Under the pieces are notes generated by a model. That model saw only the letters and a program-made list of their open reading frames with translations, was not told the DNA's origin and did no database searches. DNA of 11,123 nt from Acetobacteraceae bacterium (lineage in GTDB: Bacteria; Pseudomonadota; Alphaproteobacteria; Acetobacterales; Acetobacteraceae). Numbering within the stretch: position 1 is the first letter of the stretch; each line of letters starts with the position of its first letter. The translations under genes and the position numbers were made by a program. Where the stretch lies: the NCBI GenBank assembly GCA_020853405.1, contig JADYYZ010000455.1:1-11123 (forward strand), written 5' to 3'. Positions 6,943 through 11,123 of this stretch are shown one piece after another.

Positions 6943-8196
6943 TCAGCCGAGCGGCCATTTCACCGGCCGCGTCGCGACGTTCTCCGGCCAGACCGTGCGG
7001 AATTCGCCGCCGCCATACTGCATCATCACCGGGTTGATCCAGGTGTTCTGCCCGTCGGGGCCGAACTTCACGCGCTCCCACGGCAGGATGGTCTGGCCGC
7101 CGTCGATGTCGGTCGCGCGCAGCGCTGCCGCGATCTCCGGGCCCTTGGTGCTGCCGGCACGGTTGATCGCATCGGCGAGAATGATCAGGCACATCAGCTC
7201 GCGCGCCGTGCTGTCGTTCAGGTCTTTGTTCGCCTTCTGGCGGAACATGGCGTTGACCACGCGCAAGGACGCCCTTTTCTCGGCCAGGTCGGGCACGAAG
7301 CTCGCCCGGCTGATCACGCCGTTGGCCTGATCTCCGACCGCGTTCAGGAACGCCTGTTCCTGGAACCCGGCATCCTGGGCGATGATCCCCTTGGGCCGGA
7401 AGCCGAGCTCGTTCATCGTGCGCACCAGCAGGATCGCGTCCGTGGTGTAGGAGGTCGGCATCAGGACATCGGGGTTCTTCGCCTTCAGCAGCTGCACCTC
7501 GGTGCTGAGTGAGGGCGAATTGGCGCGGTACTTGATGTCGGCAACCATCTCCACCTTGCGTTCCGCGGCAAGGCGCCGCTGCACGCGCCCGGTATCGTTG
7601 CCGAACAGCGTGTCCTCGTAGAACAGGGCGATCGTGTTCGCCGTGCCGGGAAACTTCTCCTGGATATATTTCAGGAAGTCGAACATCGCGATCGAGAACA
7701 TCTCGTCGTGCGGCCCCGGTCGGAAGAAGAACTTCAGGCCCCTGGTGTGCAGCGACGGCGACGAGGATTCGGCAGCAACGAACGGGATCTGGTAGCGCTC
7801 GGCGACCTGCGAAACGACCGCCGCGACCGAGCTGTAATAGGTGCCGATCAGGGCACAGACGCCATCCTGCGTGATCAGACGTTCTGCCTCGGCGCGGCCC
7901 TTCTGCGGATCCGCCTGGTGGTCACCGTAGAGGAGCTTGACCTTGGCCCCGCCGAGATTGGGCAGTCCCGCGCTCCGCGCCAGCGGCAGGTCAAGATCGT
8001 GCGGTTCGTTGATGATCTCGACGGCGGTCTCCATCGCGAGCCGCGCCTCGATTCCGACCTGCGCGCCCGATCCGGTGAAGGGGTAAATGACGCCGATCTT
8101 CACCTCGCCGCCGGATTGCGCCGCCGCGCGCCCGATATTGGCCGCCGCAATCACTGCCGTCGCACCAGAAGCGACCAGGTTTCTCCGGTTCAGCAT
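6943..8196 (-). CDS. Periplasmic ligand-binding protein of the Liv-type ABC transporter (LivK/LivJ-like)
   Basis: This 417-residue binding protein captures the ligand in the periplasm and delivers it to LivHM. The N-terminus MLNRRNLVASG followed by a hydrophobic run and AAAQ looks like a twin-arginine signal peptide cut after about Ala26. The mature part starts with the usual VKIGVIYPFTGSGAQVG strand-loop, and the middle contains GTYYSSVAAVVSQVAE, the region that normally holds the ligand's charged groups in type I periplasmic binding proteins. Length is typical (about 380-420). The ATG at 8194-8196 follows a strong GGAGG. It is the first gene of the liv operon. Many relatives annotated as amino-acid binders actually carry aromatic acids, amides or urea, so the ligand is left open. 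The neighbouring hydroxylase makes a heterocyclic or aromatic compound plausible but unproven. Confidence 0.93.
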   Translation of the reverse strand: MLNRRNLVASGATAVIAAANIGRAAAQSGGEVKIGVIYPFTGSGAQVGIEARLAMETAVEIINEPHDLDLPLARSAGLPNLGGAKVKLLYGDHQADPQKGRAEAERLITQDGVCALIGTYYSSVAAVVSQVAERYQIPFVAAESSSPSLHTRGLKFFFRPGPHDEMFSIAMFDFLKYIQEKFPGTANTIALFYEDTLFGNDTGRVQRRLAAERKVEMVADIKYRANSPSLSTEVQLLKAKNPDVLMPTSYTTDAILLVRTMNELGFRPKGIIAQDAGFQEQAFLNAVGDQANGVISRASFVPDLAEKRASLRVVNAMFRQKANKDLNDSTARELMCLIILADAINRAGSTKGPEIAAALRATDIDGGQTILPWERVKFGPDGQNTWINPVMMQYGGGEFRTVWPENVATRPVKWPLG

Positions 8197-8201
8197 CGCC
8201 C

Positions 8202-8206
8202 CCTCC
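8202..8206 (-). promoter_or_regulatory. Strong ribosome binding site of the LivK-like gene
   Basis: The minus strand reads GGAGG five bases before a GGGGGCG-type spacer and the ATG at 8194-8196. It is the strongest Shine-Dalgarno sequence in the window and fixes the start, in keeping with the high expression that binding proteins need. Confidence 0.75.
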
Positions 8207-8221
8207 TCGCGTTACCGGGGC

Positions 8222-8250
8222 AGGTTCCGTTCCCCGAAACAGACTGTCAA
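8222..8250 (-). promoter_or_regulatory. Candidate promoter of the liv operon
   Basis: On the minus strand a perfect TTGACA (plus-strand 8245-8250) is followed by 17 bases and then GAACCT (8222-8227), a poor -10 match. Transcription would start near 8215 and leave a leader of about 20 bases before the livK ATG. The spacer contains CTGTTTC, also found in the tetR-lyase palindromes. The -35 is convincing; the -10 is weak, so activation or another sigma factor is possible. Confidence 0.42.
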
Positions 8251-8371
8251 GCCGGCCACCAGGTCGATAACACTCGTTCAAATTGCCGGGTTCCGGCCTG
8301 GTGGCGCAATGGCGAAGCCGATGGCCTGGCAATCAGGAAGCGCGGCATCGGCGCTGGCAACGAAATATCCG

Positions 8372-8386
8372 CCCCGGCTTCCGGGG
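8372..8386 (-). terminator. Possible terminator hairpin after tetR
   Basis: CCCCGG and CCGGGG form a six-base stem with a three-base loop about 48 bases past the tetR stop. On the minus strand it is followed by CGGATATTTCGTT, mildly T-rich but not a T-run. It may separate tetR transcription from the liv operon, which has its own candidate promoter downstream. The support is weak. Confidence 0.3.
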
Positions 8387-8433
8387 GGCCAGGCCATCAG
8401 CGACGCCATCCGCCGTCGGAGAGCGCCTTGCGA

Positions 8434-9129
8434 TCACCGCCCCGGGGCGCTGAACCCCGCAGCGACGAAGCGGGTCGCCTGGCACAGCAGCTCGTCCTGG
8501 TCGCCGGTCCGGCAGGCGCCGCCGGAAAGGGCGGCCAGGCGGCCGCTTTCAGGGTCGCAGTCGACCAGCACATGCACCACCGCACCGCGCGCGAATTCGT
8601 AGCGCCACACGATCTCGGCCCGCGACAGATGCGGCAGTGCCGCATGAAGTGCCGCGATGAAGCGGTGGGCGACGGCGTCGAACTGCTCCGCCATCAGCTG
8701 GTTTGCCATCTGATGCGGGAGCGCGCGCAGCTGCTGGATCAGGCGGATCAGCGGGCGCGTGCCATCCTGCCAGCGCGGCGTCTCGATCAGCGGGCGCACC
8801 AGCGCATCGACGATCGCGGGCAGCGGTGGCGCGTGCGGTGCGTGCGCCCGCGCCTCCTGGTCCAGCGCCTGCAACCGTGCCGCGTTCATCGGCCCCGCGA
8901 CCTCGGCCAGCGTCGCGCGCAGCAGCGCCTCGCGCGAGCCGAAATGGTAGTTCACCGCGGCGACGTTGACACCGGCGGCCTTGGTGATCTCGCGGATGGT
9001 GCCGGCTTCGATTCCCCGGCGCACGAACACCTCGGTGGCGGCCGCAAGAATGCGCGCGCGGGTGATGGAGCCGGCCGCCTCGAGCTGGCGGGAGGGGGCG
9101 CGGTGCGTGGAACGGCGAAGGACGGTCAT
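8434..9129 (-). CDS. TetR-family transcriptional regulator
   Basis: This is a 231-residue predicted DNA-binding regulator. The N-terminal TetR domain spans about residues 22-69: ITRARILAAATEVFVRRG forms the first helix, and GTIREITKAAGVNVAAVNYHF (43-63) is the helix-turn-helix with the family's closing YHF. The C-terminal ligand-binding region, with helices such as RPLIRLIQQLRALPHQ, resembles the broad uncharacterised TetR C-terminal families and does not reveal the inducer. About 20 basic residues precede the domain (RRSTHRAPSR) and may touch the DNA minor groove. The ATG at 9127-9129 has only a weak AAGG upstream. The gene is divergent from the lyase gene, 85 bases away, with palindromes between them, the usual layout of a self-controlled TetR repressor. 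It lies upstream of livK on the same strand, so it may control both units. Confidence 0.93.
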   Translation of the reverse strand: MTVLRRSTHRAPSRQLEAAGSITRARILAAATEVFVRRGIEAGTIREITKAAGVNVAAVNYHFGSREALLRATLAEVAGPMNAARLQALDQEARAHAPHAPPLPAIVDALVRPLIETPRWQDGTRPLIRLIQQLRALPHQMANQLMAEQFDAVAHRFIAALHAALPHLSRAEIVWRYEFARGAVVHVLVDCDPESGRLAALSGGACRTGDQDELLCQATRFVAAGFSAPGR

Positions 9130-9150
9130 GGCTGGCCTTGATGATAGAGC

Positions 9151-9179
9151 TTGCTTCGATACGGATTCAATTGTATGTT
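9151..9179 (+). promoter_or_regulatory. Candidate sigma-70-type promoter of the lyase gene
   Basis: TTGCTT at 9151-9156 and TATGTT at 9174-9179 are separated by 17 bases, a reasonable housekeeping promoter for the plus-strand lyase gene. The start would fall near 9186, inside the paired palindromes, so a bound repressor would block it. On the opposite strand TACAAT (plus 9170-9175) is a good -10 for tetR, but no clear -35 accompanies it. Confidence 0.5.
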
Positions 9180-9201
9180 TGAAACAGTTGTTTTAAAACA
9201 A
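9176..9201. promoter_or_regulatory. Two adjacent palindromes, candidate TetR operator
   Basis: TGTTTGAAACA (9176-9186) is an 11-base palindrome around a central G. One base later TTGTTTTAAAACAA (9188-9201) is a perfect 14-base palindrome. Taken together, TTTGAAACA and TGTTTTAAA (9178-9186 and 9189-9197) also form a composite inverted repeat with one mismatch, centred between 9187 and 9188, a size typical of TetR operators. The site overlaps the likely lyase transcription start and sits upstream of the tetR start, so one protein could control both directions. Confidence 0.6.
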
Positions 9202-9207
9202 GGGGAG
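9201..9207 (+). promoter_or_regulatory. Ribosome binding site of the lyase gene
   Basis: AGGGGAG lies seven bases before the ATG at 9215 and supports that start. It directly abuts the 3' end of the palindromic operator candidate. Confidence 0.7.
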
Positions 9208-9214
9208 TTCGAGC

Positions 9215-10156
9215 ATGGCCAAGCCGCGGATCGAGGGCAGTTTTGTCGCGCTGATCACGCCCTTCAACCAGGATGGCAGCGTCGATTTCGGCGCCTTCCG
9301 CACGCTGCTCGACTGGCAGGCAAACAACGGCACCAGCGCGGTCCTGATCATGGGCTCGACCGGCGAGGTCTCGATGCTGACCCAGGAGGAGCGGCGCGCG
9401 ATCGTCGAGAGGACGGCGGCGATGAAGGACGGGCGGATGAAGTTCTTCTATGGCTGCACCGGCCCCGGCACCGATGCCACGATCGCCAACCTGAAATTCG
9501 CCCGCGGCACCGGTGCCGACGGCGCGATCCTGGCCGCACCCGCCTATATCTGCGCGCCCGAGGACGACATCGAGGCCTATTTCGCTGCCTGTGCCGATGC
9601 CACCGACCTGCCGCTCGGCATCTACAACAACCCGCCGCGGGTGAAGTCGGACCTGCACTGGAGCCACATCCTGCGGCTGCTGAAACACCCCAACATCGTG
9701 GTGCTGAAGGAAAGCACGACCCGCGTCGGCCAGGTGGCGCAGGTGCTGGCGGCAGCACCCGATGCCTCGGTGATGTGCTGCGACAGCCCCAACCTCGGCC
9801 TCGTGGTGCCGACCATGAGCCTGGGCGGGCACGGCACCGCCAACATGACCGGCAACCTCGACCCGGCCGGCATGGCGTTGCTGTCGAAGCCCTGGGCCGA
9901 TCCTTCGGTCAGCGTCAGTTTCCGCGAGACCTACCTGCGGCTGCTGCCGCTGCTGCACTTCACCTACAGCGCGATCAACCCGGTGGCGGTGAAGTCGCTG
10001 ATGAAGGCGGTGGGCCTGCCCGCCGGCGACCTGCGCCGGCCGCTTACCGGGCTGAAGCCGGAGGCACTGGCGCAAGGGGTTGCGATCGTGCGGGCACTCG
10101 GCCTCGATCGCCAGTACGGCTGGGGCCTGCCCGCATTGCCGCTCGCCGCGGAGTAG
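9215..10156 (+). CDS. Dihydrodipicolinate synthase/N-acetylneuraminate lyase superfamily protein
   Basis: This is a 313-residue TIM-barrel Schiff-base enzyme. Aligned by hand to E. coli DapA, every key residue sits at a constant offset of four: Ser48-Thr49 in GSTGE (DapA Thr44-Thr45), Tyr111 (Tyr107), Tyr137 in YNNPPR (Tyr133), Arg142 (Arg138, the 2-oxo-acid carboxylate binder) and Lys165 in VVLKES (Lys161, the imine-forming lysine). The catalytic triad and the oxo-acid site are therefore intact, so an aldolase, lyase or dehydratase acting on a pyruvate-like compound is likely. After the lysine the family's GGxxG strand reads GGHGTANMTGN, and the protein is about 20 residues longer than DapA. 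True lysine-pathway DapA is unlikely given the neighbours. Family members also include sugar-acid aldolases, hydratase-aldolases of aromatic pathways and hydroxyproline-pathway deaminases, and I cannot choose among them. Its own promoter and the tetR operator candidate lie upstream. Confidence 0.93.
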   Translation: MAKPRIEGSFVALITPFNQDGSVDFGAFRTLLDWQANNGTSAVLIMGSTGEVSMLTQEERRAIVERTAAMKDGRMKFFYGCTGPGTDATIANLKFARGTGADGAILAAPAYICAPEDDIEAYFAACADATDLPLGIYNNPPRVKSDLHWSHILRLLKHPNIVVLKESTTRVGQVAQVLAAAPDASVMCCDSPNLGLVVPTMSLGGHGTANMTGNLDPAGMALLSKPWADPSVSVSFRETYLRLLPLLHFTYSAINPVAVKSLMKAVGLPAGDLRRPLTGLKPEALAQGVAIVRALGLDRQYGWGLPALPLAAE

Positions 10157-10161
10157 CCCCG

Positions 10162-11123
10162 ATGCGCCGCCGGTCATTGCTCGCCGCCCCTGCTCTGGTC
10201 GGGTTGGGCGCGGGTCGCGCGCTTGCCCAGGCACCGGTGAGGGGTGGCGTGCTGACCTCGGTCATCTCGCCGGAACCCACGGTGCTGACCACGGCGCTAT
10301 CCACCGCGCTGGCGGTTACCGTCGTCGCGCCGAAAATGTTCGACGGGCTGTTCGTATACGACTGGGACTTCAGGCCGCAACCTGGCCTTGCGACGTCGCT
10401 GGAGCTGGCGGCCGATGGGCTTTCCGCCCGCATCGTGCTGCGCAACGGCGTGAAGTGGCACGATGGCAAACCTTTCACCTCGGCCGACGTCGCCTTCACA
10501 GCGACCGAGGTGTGGAGGAAGCTGCACCCGCGCCTGCGTGGCCTGCTTGCGAACCTGGAGGCCGCCGAAACGCCCGATGCGACAACCGTGGTGCTGCGCT
10601 TCAGCAAGCCCAGCCCGGCCTTGTGGGGAAACCTGATGGGGTACGAGGCGGGTGTCCTTCCGCGCCACATCTATGAAGGCACCGACATCGCCAACAACCC
10701 GGCAAACCTGCACCCGGTCGGCACCGGCCCGTTCCGCTTCGCAGAATGGAGCCGTGGCGAGTTCATCGCCCTGGAACGCAATCCCGACTACTGGGATGCC
10801 GGCCGACCCCACCTCGATCGCGTGATCTTCCGCGTCATCCCCGATGGCGCAGCACGCTCCGCTGCGATCGAGCGTGGCGAGGTATTGCTGGGCACCTACA
10901 ATCCCGTGCCGCTGAACGACGTGGCGCGGCTGCGCACCCTGCCGCAGCTCGAGGTCGAGACGCGCGGCTACGAGATGGCCAACGACGTGGGCTGGATCGA
11001 ACTCAATCTCGACAACCGCTATCTTTCCAACGTCAAGGTCCGCCAGGCGGTCAATATGGCGTTCGACCGCAACTTCATCGCGCGCAATGTCTGGTTCGGC
11101 CTGGCGCAGCCGGCGGTCGGCCC
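10162..11123 (+). CDS. Family-5 extracellular solute-binding protein of a peptide/nickel/opine-type ABC transporter, 3' partial
   Basis: The frame is open from the ATG at 10162 to the right edge, giving 320 of probably about 500-530 codons. The N-terminus MRRRSLLAAPALVGLGAGRALAQ is a twin-arginine-type signal peptide with likely cleavage after Ala22. The family-5 binding-protein signatures follow: LRNGVKWHDGKPFTSADV (WHDGKPF at 99-105), VGTGPFRF from 186, NPDYWDAGRPHLDRVIFRVI, and VRQAVNMAFDR near the visible end. A GGAG at 10150-10153, within the last codons of the lyase gene, is eight bases upstream of the ATG. The gap after the lyase stop is only five bases, so the two are coupled. Permease and ATPase genes would be expected just past the edge. 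Such proteins carry peptides, nickel, opines, glutathione or sugars; the ligand is not evident. Confidence 0.93.
   Translation, partial: MRRRSLLAAPALVGLGAGRALAQAPVRGGVLTSVISPEPTVLTTALSTALAVTVVAPKMFDGLFVYDWDFRPQPGLATSLELAADGLSARIVLRNGVKWHDGKPFTSADVAFTATEVWRKLHPRLRGLLANLEAAETPDATTVVLRFSKPSPALWGNLMGYEAGVLPRHIYEGTDIANNPANLHPVGTGPFRFAEWSRGEFIALERNPDYWDAGRPHLDRVIFRVIPDGAARSAAIERGEVLLGTYNPVPLNDVARLRTLPQLEVETRGYEMANDVGWIELNLDNRYLSNVKVRQAVNMAFDRNFIARNVWFGLAQPAVG

Larger units (their letters stand above)
8197..8433. other. Non-coding gap between livK and tetR, with inverted repeats
   Basis: This 237-base stretch has no gene I can support; frames across it are extensions of antisense shadows. It holds the livK ribosome site and candidate promoter, then two inverted-repeat pairs. 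GCCACCAGG at 8255-8263 pairs with CCTGGTGGC at 8297-8305. GATGGCCTGGC at 8320-8330 pairs with GCCAGGCCATC at 8388-8398. A short GC hairpin at 8372-8386 lies inside the second pair. The first pair sits just upstream of the candidate -35 and could be an activator or repressor site. Confidence 0.5.

Noticed and set aside
5817..7037. A 406-codon plus-strand frame opposite livM and livH
   Set aside because: It is a shadow of the permease genes; the translation is highly polar (Asp, Arg, His, Gln), the usual antisense image of membrane-protein codons.
7708..9141. A 477-codon plus-strand frame opposite livK and tetR
   Set aside because: It spans two well-supported minus-strand genes and the gap between them, its product is Arg/Gln-rich without domains, and no ribosome site precedes it.
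9215..10156. Lysine-biosynthesis dihydrodipicolinate synthase (dapA)
   Set aside because: The catalytic residues alone do not distinguish it from its many relatives. The divergent TetR, the coupled binding protein and the extra length point to a catabolic paralogue.

Overview
The window is GC-rich, densely packed bacterial DNA with overlapping genes, frequent GTG starts and long antisense shadow frames. The branched-chain-type ABC transporter, the three-subunit molybdenum hydroxylase and the twin-arginine signal peptides on both binding proteins suggest an alphaproteobacterium. Rhodospirillales/Acetobacteraceae is my best guess from style alone, and no rRNA or other marker gene is present to confirm it. 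I see no tRNA, CRISPR array, insertion sequence or phage gene.

Layout. (1) Positions 1-3501, plus strand: an FAD subunit (5' end outside the window), a 2x[2Fe-2S] subunit and a molybdopterin catalytic subunit, each overlapping the next by 1-4 nt. Together they form a xanthine-dehydrogenase-family hydroxylase in the order medium-small-large. (2) Positions 3539-3577: a perfect 17-bp inverted repeat between convergent operons, probably a two-way transcription stop. (3) Positions 3574-8196, minus strand: a complete LivK-H-M-G-F type ABC uptake system, read from 8196 down to 3574. The periplasmic binding protein comes first and the next four genes overlap. (4) Positions 8197-8433: a non-coding gap with the presumed livK promoter and several inverted repeats. 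(5) Positions 8434-9129, minus strand: a TetR-family regulator. (6) Positions 9130-9214: a short, AT-rich divergent control region with two adjacent palindromes. (7) Positions 9215-11123, plus strand: a dihydrodipicolinate-synthase-superfamily lyase, then a family-5 (peptide/nickel/opine type) periplasmic binding protein that runs off the right edge.

Reading. This looks like an accessory catabolic locus: two uptake systems, an oxidative hydroxylase, a pyruvate-type Schiff-base lyase and a local repressor. The hydroxylase keeps the molybdenum-site residues of xanthine dehydrogenase. By hand alignment it has Tyr where the purine enzyme has its substrate-binding Arg880, so the substrate is probably not xanthine. 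The double palindrome between tetR and the lyase gene is the most likely operator. No single gene is of an unknown family. What is undescribed, as far as I can judge, is the pathway: the substrate and the order of steps cannot be read from sequence alone.
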